A DNA stretch of 64,000 nucleotides from Corynebacterium lujinxingii (GTDB lineage Bacteria > Actinomycetota > Actinomycetes > Mycobacteriales > Mycobacteriaceae): the NCBI RefSeq assembly GCF_014490555.1, contig NZ_CP061032.1:1240001-1304000 (forward strand), read 5' to 3'. The notes below the pieces were generated by a model, which did not search any database, was not told the origin of the DNA, and worked only from the letters and a program-made list of their open reading frames with translations. This document shows, one piece after another, positions 35,828 to 42,940 of this stretch; the first letter of the stretch is position 1, and each line of letters begins with the position of its first letter. The position numbers and the translations under genes were made by a program.

Positions 35828-36790
35828 ATGAAACGTCTGCTGCCCGCAGTTGCGTCCCTTTGTGTCTCCGTCGCCGTCGCCGCAGGTGCCATGACCGCGC
35901 CGCACGCCGGGGCCGCAGACCTGACCAAGCTGCAGCTCTTCGCGGGCTCATCGATGAACCCGATCCTCACGCCGGGCACGGGCTCGCCTATCGACGACAC
36001 CTCGTCGTTCATCGCGGCGTCGTCGAAACGCGCGGATCAGGCGGTACAAGACGGGTGGCGCCAGGCCTACAACCAGCTCCCGCCGCAGCTGCGCGACGCC
36101 GTCCCGCCGCAACTCCGCCCGAAGCAGGACGATTCCGTGCCGGTGACGGTGATCCCACCCGCCGAGCCGTCCCCGTCGCCCGCGCAGCAGCGTTGCGACG
36201 ACTGCGTCGCGATCACCTACGATGACGGCCCAGCACCAGGCACGGAGCGTCTGCTGGACGTGTTCAAGCGCAAGAAGGCGCACGCCACCTTCTTCGTTGT
36301 CGGCCAAAACGTCAACGCGTACCCGCACATTCTGCGCCGCATCCGCGATGAAGGCCACACCATCGGCAACCACACCTTCGACCACCCCGACCTGGCGCAC
36401 GCGGGCGACGGGGCTATCGCGCAGCAACTCGACAACACCAACGACGCTATCGAGAAGCACGCCGGCGTGAAACCACGCTGGATGCGCCCGCCCTACGGCT
36501 CCTACGACGGCCGGGTCTCCCGGGAAGCCGGCGCCCGCGGACAGTCGCTGGCGATCTGGGATGTGGACACGATGGACTGGAGCCACCGCGACACGGCGCG
36601 CACCTGCTCGATTGCGGTGAGCAACGCGCAGGCCGGATCTATCGTGCTCATGCACGACATCCACGAACCGACCGTCAACGCCGCCGAGTGCATCATCGAC
36701 GGCCTTCGCGGTAAGGGGCTGCGCCCGGTCGGTCTCGACGAAATGATCAAACGCCCCGACGCCGGTCACGTGTACACGAACGCCGAATAG
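35828..36790 (+). CDS. Secreted polysaccharide deacetylase (NodB domain)
   Basis: Predicted extracellular carbohydrate esterase family 4 enzyme acting on a cell-wall or capsular glycan. Residues 1-30 form a Sec signal peptide (MKRLLPAV, hydrophobic core, AGAA). A linker of about 90 residues precedes the NodB domain: ITYDDGPAPGTERLL (catalytic base and metal Asp), NHTFDHPDLAH (metal His pair), RWMRPPYGSYDGRV, WDVDTMDWSH and IVLMHDIHEPT. All five NodB motifs are intact, so activity is likely. It starts a plus-strand island between priA and metK. Peptidoglycan GlcNAc deacetylase is a possible role but the substrate is not shown. Confidence 0.88.
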   Translation: MKRLLPAVASLCVSVAVAAGAMTAPHAGAADLTKLQLFAGSSMNPILTPGTGSPIDDTSSFIAASSKRADQAVQDGWRQAYNQLPPQLRDAVPPQLRPKQDDSVPVTVIPPAEPSPSPAQQRCDDCVAITYDDGPAPGTERLLDVFKRKKAHATFFVVGQNVNAYPHILRRIRDEGHTIGNHTFDHPDLAHAGDGAIAQQLDNTNDAIEKHAGVKPRWMRPPYGSYDGRVSREAGARGQSLAIWDVDTMDWSHRDTARTCSIAVSNAQAGSIVLMHDIHEPTVNAAECIIDGLRGKGLRPVGLDEMIKRPDAGHVYTNAE

Positions 36791-36794
36791 CCCC

Positions 36795-36800
36795 TATACT
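36795..36800 (+). promoter_or_regulatory. -10 hexamer before the small membrane protein gene (leaderless)
   Basis: TATACT ends 7 bases before GTG 36808 and lies just after the deacetylase stop. There is no ribosome site, so the downstream gene appears to have its own leaderless message. Confidence 0.6.
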
Positions 36801-36807
36801 CCGGACC

Positions 36808-37185
36808 GTGAGTGAGACGCCGGAAACTGATAACCGCCCGCGCGCCGGGTGGATCAAAGCAGTGCCGTACGCAGTGCTGGCCGCCTACGCGCTCGGCCCG
36901 CTACTGCTCATCCCGCTTGTGTCCGGCCCGTGGCCGGTCGTGGTCTTCATCTTCGCTGTCGCCGTGATTGCGGGGCTTGTCGACGGGCTGTTTTTCCGCC
37001 CGACCTTGTCGCTGCCGATCGTCGCGGCTGCCGGGTTCTGGATCGCGCAGCTGCTCTACTTCAACGAAGGCAGCCGCATCTACACGCTCGGCGTCATCGC
37101 CGTTTGCGCCCTGGCCGCTTGGGTCGGGTCGCTGCTGCCGAGCGGTGCGGGCAGGGCATCGTCGACAAGCAAAGCGCAGGTGTAA
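36808..37185 (+). CDS. Small four-helix membrane protein of unknown function
   Basis: I do not recognise this 125-residue protein. A hydrophilic N-terminus of about 15 residues is followed by four hydrophobic segments at roughly 17-38, 42-61, 68-86 and 91-110, with short loops, and a Ser/Ala-rich tail. No charged residue cluster or catalytic motif is visible. GTG 36808 is supported by the -10 at 36795-36800. It is 3 bases from the next gene, so the two are probably made together and may form a complex in the membrane. Confidence 0.75.
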   Translation: MSETPETDNRPRAGWIKAVPYAVLAAYALGPLLLIPLVSGPWPVVVFIFAVAVIAGLVDGLFFRPTLSLPIVAAAGFWIAQLLYFNEGSRIYTLGVIAVCALAAWVGSLLPSGAGRASSTSKAQV

Positions 37186-37188
37186 CCG

Positions 37189-38067
37189 ATGGAAACTTGG
37201 AGCCTGAACCACCCGAAATATGGGCTGATAGAAGTTCGTGTGGGCTTCGACCGCGACTTCGCCGCCGAGGACCCGAGCTGGCCCGGCGAGGAGACGGAGA
37301 AGGACGGCACTCTCGCCACCGACGAAAACACATTGCGCGAGCGTCTCAAGCTGTGGAGCTCCAACCCGAGCGAGCGCATGGAAGTGCGTGTCGACGGCAC
37401 CGTGCAGCACCGCTACAACGACGTCGAGAGCGTACGCCTCCCGCTCTTCGGTAACGGTGCGGACAACGGCGAACTCGAAGCCCCAATTGGTATCGGCGTC
37501 GACCGATCGAAACCACACCTGAAGCTGCGCGCAAGCGGTCTCGACGAACTGCTCAGCGTGGAGTTTCGCGAAGGCGACACCGTCGTCGAATTCGACCCGC
37601 CTGAAGGCTCACGGGGCGCGAAACGGCGCCGGACTATGGAGTCCAGCTCCGTGAAGCGCACGCTCATTCCAATGGCGGAGGGGCTGGGCAAAGGCGGCTG
37701 GGCGCTCGCGGTACTCATCCTCGGCCCGGTCATCACCCGCATCATCGAGCGCCTGTTGGACTACCTGCCGGATTGGGACTTGCCCGACTGGGATCTGCCC
37801 GACATCACGCTGCCGCATATGGATCTGCCGGTGCCGGACCTGCCAGCGATCCCCTGGCCGGACATCGACTTCCCCAGCTTCGACCTCCCCGACCTGCCGG
37901 AGTGGATGCTCGTCGCATTGGAGTACTCGAAGATCTGGATGCCGGTTGTCGCCGGCATCGCGGTCGGGATCGTGGCACTGCGCAACCACAAGAAGTCTGA
38001 GCAGCAAAAAGCCGCCTGGGGCGAACCCGAGGCGGCATCCGGCGAGAACGACAAACCGGAACGCTAG
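37189..38067 (+). CDS. Membrane protein with nine proline pentapeptide repeats between two helices
   Basis: Unrecognised 292-residue protein. Residues 1-150 form a soluble, mixed-charge domain ending in a basic cluster (GAKRRRTM). A hydrophobic helix lies at about 168-190. Residues 194-238 are nine uninterrupted pentads, each starting with Pro and mostly of the form P-x-x-[DT]-[LFW] (PDWDL, PDWDL, PDITL, PHMDL, PVPDL, PAIPW, PDIDF, PSFDL, PDLPE). A second helix (240-264) and a hydrophilic tail follow. The repeat would form an extended rod or loop between two membrane segments. Its stop shares CTAG with metK. Confidence 0.8.
   Translation: METWSLNHPKYGLIEVRVGFDRDFAAEDPSWPGEETEKDGTLATDENTLRERLKLWSSNPSERMEVRVDGTVQHRYNDVESVRLPLFGNGADNGELEAPIGIGVDRSKPHLKLRASGLDELLSVEFREGDTVVEFDPPEGSRGAKRRRTMESSSVKRTLIPMAEGLGKGGWALAVLILGPVITRIIERLLDYLPDWDLPDWDLPDITLPHMDLPVPDLPAIPWPDIDFPSFDLPDLPEWMLVALEYSKIWMPVVAGIAVGIVALRNHKKSEQQKAAWGEPEAASGENDKPER
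37768..37902 (+). repeat. 15-bp period repeat coding nine proline pentads
   Basis: Nine in-frame units of 15 bases, each beginning with a Pro codon (CCG, CCC or CCA). Codons vary between units, so the repeat is conserved at the protein level and is not a recent slippage array; only the first two units encode the same pentad. Confidence 0.9.
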
Positions 38068-39281
38068 GCGCCGACAGCGGCGCGCAGGTCGTCGACCTTA
38101 TCTGTGTGCTCCCACGGCACGTCGATATCGGTGCGGCCGAAGTGCCCGTAGGTCGCGGTCTGGCTGTAGATCGGGCGCTTCAGGTCGAGATCGCGGATGA
38201 TCGCGTCCGGGCGGAGGTCGAAAACCTTCTCCACTGCCTGCTGGATCGACTCGTTCGTGTGCCCCTCGGCGGCGGTGCCGAACGTCTCCACGTACAGGCC
38301 CACCGGGTTTGCACGGCCGATCGCGTACGCGACCTGCACCTCGACACGCTCTGCGAGGCCAGCAGCCACGATGTTCTTTGCCACCCAGCGCATCGCATAC
38401 GCGCCGGAGCGGTCCACCTTTGATGGATCCTTACCGGAAAACGCTCCGCCGCCGTGGCGAGCCATGCCGCCGTAGGTATCCACGATGATCTTTCGGCCGG
38501 TCAGGCCGGCATCGGCCATCGGGCCGCCGGAGATGAACGATCCGGACGGGTTCACCAGCACCTTGGTGTCGTCGCGGTAGTAGCGCTCAAGATCCGCATC
38601 CTGGATCACCCAGTCGATGACGTGCTCGCGCAACGCCTGCTCCAGCGCGGCGCCGGTGAAATCCGGGTCGTGCTGGGTGGAGATCACGATCGTGTCGATA
38701 AACGCCGGGGTTTCCCCGTCGTAGGCAAAGGTGACCTGGGTCTTGCCGTCCGGGCGCAAGCCCTCGACGATGCCCTCGTGGCGCACCTGGGACAGGCGGC
38801 GCGACAGGCGGTGCGCAGTCGCAATCGGCAGCGGCATGAACTCGGGCGTCTCGTTCGAGGCGTAACCGAACATCAGCCCCTGATCCCCCGCACCGGACTG
38901 GTCGGTCTCCTCCGTGGAGGCCTGCTCGCGCACCTCCTGGGAGGTGGTCACGCCGTCCGCGATCTCCTGCGACTGGTCGCCGATCGCGATGTTGACGCCG
39001 CAGCTGTTGCCGTCGAAGCCAACCTCGGACGAGGTGAACCCGATCTCGACGAGCTTGTCGCGCACGATCTTGGCGATATTCGAGTACGCCGACGTGCGCA
39101 CCTCCCCCGCTACGTGCACTTGACCAGTGGTAACAAGTGTTTCCACTGCAACGCGGGACTGGGGATCCTGGGAGAGCATGTCGTCGAGAATCGCGTCCGA
39201 GATGGCGTCGCAAATCTTGTCGGGATGCCCCTCAGTGACGGACTCACTGGTGAACAGTCGGTAGTAAGTGTCGAGTGACAA
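38064..39281 (-). CDS. metK: S-adenosylmethionine synthetase
   Basis: Makes AdoMet from methionine and ATP (405 residues). TSESVTEGHPDKICDAISDAIL at the N-terminus carries the GHPDK motif, GAGDQGLMFGYA the ATP site, and GGGAFSGKDPSKVDRS the phosphate loop. The best start is TTG 39281 with AAGGAAG upstream; no ATG fits. A McbR-type operator lies 46 bp before it. The stop overlaps that of the convergent gene by CTAG. Confidence 0.97.
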   Translation of the reverse strand: MSLDTYYRLFTSESVTEGHPDKICDAISDAILDDMLSQDPQSRVAVETLVTTGQVHVAGEVRTSAYSNIAKIVRDKLVEIGFTSSEVGFDGNSCGVNIAIGDQSQEIADGVTTSQEVREQASTEETDQSGAGDQGLMFGYASNETPEFMPLPIATAHRLSRRLSQVRHEGIVEGLRPDGKTQVTFAYDGETPAFIDTIVISTQHDPDFTGAALEQALREHVIDWVIQDADLERYYRDDTKVLVNPSGSFISGGPMADAGLTGRKIIVDTYGGMARHGGGAFSGKDPSKVDRSGAYAMRWVAKNIVAAGLAERVEVQVAYAIGRANPVGLYVETFGTAAEGHTNESIQQAVEKVFDLRPDAIIRDLDLKRPIYSQTATYGHFGRTDIDVPWEHTDKVDDLRAAVGA

Positions 39282-39327
39282 CGGGATCTTCCTTTACGTG
39301 GGCCTTGAGGCGGTTGACACAACACAC

Positions 39328-39343
39328 TAGACCAAGCGGTCTA
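39328..39343. promoter_or_regulatory. McbR operator upstream of metK
   Basis: TAGACCAAGCGGTCTA is a perfect 6-4-6 palindrome and a full match to TAGAC-N6-GTCTA, the binding sequence I recall for McbR, the methionine/cysteine biosynthesis repressor of C. glutamicum, for which metK is a known target. It lies between coaBC and metK. Confidence 0.8.
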
Positions 39344-39354
39344 ACTTCGCAAGG

Positions 39355-40584
39355 CTAGTCCGAAAGTGCTTCTACCGCGTCCCAAATTCGCACGGCCACC
39401 TCATGCTTCGTACCGTCCGGAATTTCTACCTCCCCGCCATCAGCGCTCAGCAGCCAGCCGCGATTGCGCGCCTGGCCGAACACACCGCCTCCCTCCACGG
39501 AATTGAGCATGAGCATGTCCGCTCCCTTGCGCTTGAGCTTGGCGCGGCCGTTTTCCAGCTCGTTGTCGGTCTCGGCGGCGAACCCGATGATCACCGCATC
39601 CGTCTCTCCCGCATCGCGCTTATCGACGAGCCCGCGGAGAATATCCGGGTTCTCCGTCAAGCGGATCGTGGACAGCGCGTCGTCGCTTTGCCCCTTCTTC
39701 AACTTGCTCGTGGCTTCCGACTGTGGGCGGAAGTCCGCTACGGCCGCCGCCATGACGATCACATCCGCGTCGGCGGCGCGCTCCTGCATCGCCTGTTCCA
39801 TCTCCCGGGTTGACCCGACCCGCACCACCTCGGCGCCCGACGGCCCGTCCAGCTCCGCGGTCGCGCCCGCCACGATGGTCACCTCAGCGCCACGTTGCGC
39901 CGCGATGTCGCCGAGCGCAAACCCTTGCTTGCCCGACGACCGGTTGCCGATATAGCGCACCGGATCAATATTTTCCTGCGTACCACCCGCGCTGATGAGC
40001 ACCCGCTTGCCGATGAGCGACTGCTCAATCGGCCCGGTTGCCAGGACAGTGCGTGCAAGCTCCGCGATGGCCCCCGGCTCCGGCAAGCGGCCCGGACCGG
40101 TGTCTTTGCCCGTGAGGCGCCCGTGCGCCGGTTCGAGCACCGTGACGCCGCGGGAGCGCAACACGTCGACGTTGTGCTGCGTCGCCGAATTCAACCACAT
40201 CTCGGTGTGCATTGCCGGGGCCAGCACCACCGGGCAGGTGGCGACGAGGATGGTGGCGGCGAGAAGGTCGTCGGCACGGCCGACAGCCACGCGGGCAAGC
40301 AAGTCAGCGGTGGCGGGTGCCACCACGATCAGGTCGGCTTCTTGGCCGAGGCGCACGTGCTGGACTTCGTCCACACGCGAAAACACGCCCGTATCCACCG
40401 GATTGCCGCTCAGCGCCTCAAACGTCGCCGCACCAACAAAACGCAGCGCGCTCTCCGTCGGAATGACGCGAACATCATCCCCGCGCTCCTTGAAGTTGCG
40501 CACGAGGTGGCACGCCTTGTAGGCGGCGATCCCTCCTGCAACACCGACGACGACGTTCTTCGGGGCGTGTGTGGCTTCGCTCAT
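39355..40584 (-). CDS. coaBC: Bifunctional phosphopantothenoylcysteine decarboxylase/synthetase
   Basis: Two successive steps of coenzyme A synthesis (409 residues). The N-terminal flavin domain has GVAGGIAAYKACHLVR, DLIVVAPATADLLAR and APAMHTEMW (His where E. coli has Asn). The C-terminal CoaB domain has LISAGGTQENIDPVRYIGNRSSGKQG, the KLKKG segment with the nucleotide lysine, and later DVIVMAAAVADFRP. I use ATG 40584 (MSEATHAPKN), 8 bases after a TATGCT hexamer; the frame further upstream crosses the rpoZ terminator. Confidence 0.94.
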   Translation of the reverse strand: MSEATHAPKNVVVGVAGGIAAYKACHLVRNFKERGDDVRVIPTESALRFVGAATFEALSGNPVDTGVFSRVDEVQHVRLGQEADLIVVAPATADLLARVAVGRADDLLAATILVATCPVVLAPAMHTEMWLNSATQHNVDVLRSRGVTVLEPAHGRLTGKDTGPGRLPEPGAIAELARTVLATGPIEQSLIGKRVLISAGGTQENIDPVRYIGNRSSGKQGFALGDIAAQRGAEVTIVAGATAELDGPSGAEVVRVGSTREMEQAMQERAADADVIVMAAAVADFRPQSEATSKLKKGQSDDALSTIRLTENPDILRGLVDKRDAGETDAVIIGFAAETDNELENGRAKLKRKGADMLMLNSVEGGGVFGQARNRGWLLSADGGEVEIPDGTKHEVAVRIWDAVEALSD

Positions 40585-40592
40585 GTGGTCCA

Positions 40593-40598
40593 AGCATA
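40593..40598 (-). promoter_or_regulatory. Candidate -10 of coaBC (leaderless)
   Basis: TATGCT on the minus strand ends 8 bases before ATG 40584 and immediately follows the T-run of the rpoZ terminator. It misses TANANT at one position, so it is less certain than the other leaderless -10 boxes. Confidence 0.4.
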
Positions 40599-40599
40599 C

Positions 40600-40640
40600 A
40601 AAACGCCGCCGCTCCAACCGTGGTGGTGGATGCGGCGGCG
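40600..40640 (-). terminator. Rho-independent terminator after rpoZ
   Basis: Arms 40640-40632 and 40612-40604 (CGCCGCCGC/GCGGCGGCG) pair perfectly over 9 GC base pairs with a 19-base loop, followed on the minus strand by TTTT. It lies 15 bases past the rpoZ stop and ends the mihF-gmk-rpoZ unit. Confidence 0.8.
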
Positions 40641-40655
40641 CACCTGTCAAAGGAT

Positions 40656-40973
40656 TTACTGGCCTTCCTCGTGCTCGAGAAGACCTGCCTCAATCTCGCG
40701 CAGCGCGATCGACAGCGGCTTTTCGCCAGGTTCCGGAGAAACCAGCGGGCCGATGAACTCGAAGACGCCGTCCTCGGAGTTCTGGTAGAAGCTGTTGATC
40801 TGGCGTGCGCGCTTCGCGGCGAAAATCACCAGCGCGTACTTCGACGACACCTTGGTCAAAAGTTCGTCGATCGGGGGCGCGGTAATGCCTTCCGGAGTGT
40901 CGAAGACCCGCTCCTGCTGAGTGTCCTCAGCAGGAGCGGAATCCTGCGACAGTTCGTTGGTTGTCTCAGTCAC
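40656..40973 (-). CDS. rpoZ: RNA polymerase omega subunit
   Basis: Smallest RNA polymerase subunit, a chaperone for beta prime. The 105-residue protein has GITAPPIDELLTKVSSKYALVIFAAKRARQIN, the omega signature. A divergent, acidic N-terminus of about 25 residues and a C-terminal GEKPLSIALREIEAG helix complete it. Start GTG 40973, 13 bases after gmk, with only a weak ribosome site; longer frames overlap gmk. Confidence 0.93.
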   Translation of the reverse strand: MTETTNELSQDSAPAEDTQQERVFDTPEGITAPPIDELLTKVSSKYALVIFAAKRARQINSFYQNSEDGVFEFIGPLVSPEPGEKPLSIALREIEAGLLEHEEGQ

Positions 40974-40986
40974 TAAAACCCACTCG

Positions 40987-41574
40987 CTAATTGTTGTCGG
41001 ATGCTGTGCCTGTAAGTATGCGCGCAATCGCCGCCACGGCCTGGTCGACATCGTCGTTGACCACAACGGTGTCGAACTCCCCCTGCGCATCGAGTTCCTC
41101 GCGCGCAGTGGTGAGCCGACGCTCGATCACGTCCGCGGTCTCGGTGCCACGGCCGGTCAGCCGCTCGACGAGTATCTCCCACGACGGGGGCGCGAGAAAC
41201 ACCGATTGCGCCTCAGGCATGAGCCGCTTGATGTTACGTGCCCCGGCGAGGTCGACCTCCACGAGCACAGGGCGACTTTCCTCGAGGGCCTCACGCACCG
41301 GCCCCGCAGGGGTCCCGGAGCGCTGCAGGCCACCGTGAATGTCGGCCCACTCCAGCATCTCGCCGGAGTCGATGCGCCGCTGGAAGTCATCTGCGGAAAC
41401 GAAGTAATAGTCCGTGCCGTCGATCTCGCCCGGGCGCGGTGCACGGGTGGTCATCGACACAGAGAAGTAGAGGTTCGGCACCTCGCCACGCAGGCGATTG
41501 ACTACCGTCGACTTACCCACGGCAGATGGGCCGGCCATAACGACCAGCTGCCCGCGGGGCGTCACCTCGGCCAC
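40987..41574 (-). CDS. gmk: Guanylate kinase
   Basis: Phosphorylates GMP to GDP (195 residues). P-loop GPSAVGKST near residue 15, SVSMTTRAPRPGEIDGTDYYFV with the GMP-binding residues, and ADIHGGLQRSGTPAGPVR are all typical. GTG 41574 lies 2 bases after the mihF stop. The mihF-gmk-rpoZ order is standard in actinobacteria. Confidence 0.97.
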   Translation of the reverse strand: MAEVTPRGQLVVMAGPSAVGKSTVVNRLRGEVPNLYFSVSMTTRAPRPGEIDGTDYYFVSADDFQRRIDSGEMLEWADIHGGLQRSGTPAGPVREALEESRPVLVEVDLAGARNIKRLMPEAQSVFLAPPSWEILVERLTGRGTETADVIERRLTTAREELDAQGEFDTVVVNDDVDQAVAAIARILTGTASDNN

Positions 41575-41576
41575 GC

Positions 41577-41900
41577 TTAGTTCTCTTCGAAGCCGAAGCG
41601 CTCGAGCAGCGCGCGACGCTGACGCTCACCCAGGCCACGCAGGCGGCGGGTCTGAGCGATCTCCAGCTCCTCCATGATCTCGCGGGCCTTGACCTTGCCC
41701 ACCTTTGGCATTGCCTCGAGGAGAGCGGAGACCTTGGTCTTGCCGATGATCTCGTCGCTATCGGCCTTATCCAGCACGTCCTTCAGCGTGGTCTCGCCGC
41801 GCTTCAGGGAAGCCTTGAGCTCTGCGCGCTGCTTGCGAGCCTCAGCCGCCTTCTCCAGGGCTGCCTTGCGCTGTTCATCAGTCAACTGTGGAAGTGCCAC
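41577..41900 (-). CDS. mihF: Actinobacterial integration host factor mIHF
   Basis: Nucleoid-associated DNA-binding protein (107 residues) unrelated to E. coli IHF, involved in DNA architecture and phage integration. VALPQLTDEQRKAALEKA at the start and VGKVKAREIMEELEIAQTRRLRGLG at the C-terminus (H2TH-like) identify it. GTG 41900 follows GGAGG; the frame continues upstream but conservation begins here. Confidence 0.95.
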   Translation of the reverse strand: MALPQLTDEQRKAALEKAAEARKQRAELKASLKRGETTLKDVLDKADSDEIIGKTKVSALLEAMPKVGKVKAREIMEELEIAQTRRLRGLGERQRRALLERFGFEEN

Positions 41901-42130
41901 GGGTTCCTCCATGTAGGTAGTTCGAACATTCTGTCCAGTCCGACACGTGCCGGCGCGGGCGAGCAAACACGAATTTCATCGGTGGAAGTTCGCCACGTTC
42001 GGCACAGTCTAACACTGAGTTTGTTTTGCAACGGGCAACTGGAGCGCATTCCTGCAGCATTTCTCCACGTCGCCCGTGCGACGCACCTAAACTACCAGGG
42101 TTTTTCCCGGCGGATAAATGGACCCGCTGT
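41901..42130 (-). promoter_or_regulatory. Leader and promoter region of mihF-gmk-rpoZ
   Basis: A 230-base gap between pyrF and mihF without a supported gene. On the minus strand TGT-TAGACT (hexamer 42011-42006) is an extended -10 that would give a leader of about 100 nt. A 6-bp hairpin (CGTCGC/GCGACG, near 42078-42093) and a GGG-A5-CCC hairpin near 42097-42107 follow pyrF but have no T-run, so no clear pyr operon terminator is seen. Confidence 0.4.
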
Positions 42131-42940
42131 TTACACCTGTTTCGCCAGTTCAGAAGCACGTTTACGCAGTTCAGCGACGTCCGGGCCCGCTGCGAGCACA
42201 GAGCGCGAAACACTGGGGAAAACGAGGTGGGAAACCTCTCCCGCAATCGCTTCGGCGTCCTGCATCGTCGCACCTTGAGCGCCGATGCCCGGCATGAGCA
42301 CCGGCGCGTTGAGGCGGTCGAGCACGGGCGGCTTCGCCACCGTCGCGCCGACGACGACCCCGACGTGCCCGATGCCCGCGCCCAGGTTGTACTCGGCGCA
42401 CTCGTCGACCATCCGCTGCGAGACCATCCGGCCGTCAATGTCGCTGGTCTGGAACGCTTCTGCTTCCGGGTTGGAGTTCGCCGCCATCACAAACACGCCC
42501 TTGCCGTGCTCTGCGGCCAATTTGATCGCGGGGTCGAGCGAACCGACCCCGAGATACGGCGTGAGTGTTACCGCGTCCGCCTCCAGCGGTGAGCCGGGCT
42601 GCAACCATGCAGCTGCGTATCCGGCCATCGTGGAGCCGATGTCGCCGCGTTTCGCATCAGCGACGACCAGTGTGCCGGCCTCACGCAACGCCACGAGCGT
42701 TTCCTCCAATACCGCAAATCCTGCAGATCCGAAACGCTCATAGAACGCCACCTGGGGCTTGACCAGCGCTGTCGCGCCGGCAAACGCTTCGACACACGTG
42801 CGGGAGAACTCGCGCAGTCCGTCGACCGTGTCGGACAACCCCCACTGCTCCAGCAGCGCAGCGTGCGGGTCGATGCCGACGCACAGCCGACCGTGCTTCT
42901 GCCCCGCTGCAACGAGGCGGTCTCCGAACGACTGCGCCAT
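42131..42940 (-). CDS. pyrF: Orotidine 5'-phosphate decarboxylase (class 2)
   Basis: Last step of UMP synthesis. The 269-residue protein belongs to the long (type 2) class found in actinobacteria: LCVGIDPHAALLEQWG near the start and the catalytic VVADAKRGDIGSTMAGYA motif, then VTLTPYLGVGSLDP. ATG 42940 abuts the carB stop. Last gene of the pyr operon. Confidence 0.96.
   Translation of the reverse strand: MAQSFGDRLVAAGQKHGRLCVGIDPHAALLEQWGLSDTVDGLREFSRTCVEAFAGATALVKPQVAFYERFGSAGFAVLEETLVALREAGTLVVADAKRGDIGSTMAGYAAAWLQPGSPLEADAVTLTPYLGVGSLDPAIKLAAEHGKGVFVMAANSNPEAEAFQTSDIDGRMVSQRMVDECAEYNLGAGIGHVGVVVGATVAKPPVLDRLNAPVLMPGIGAQGATMQDAEAIAGEVSHLVFPSVSRSVLAAGPDVAELRKRASELAKQV

Noticed and set aside
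42097..42107. GGG-A5-CCC hairpin after pyrF as pyr operon terminator
   Set aside because: Only a 3-bp core stem and no T-run on the minus strand; too weak to call.
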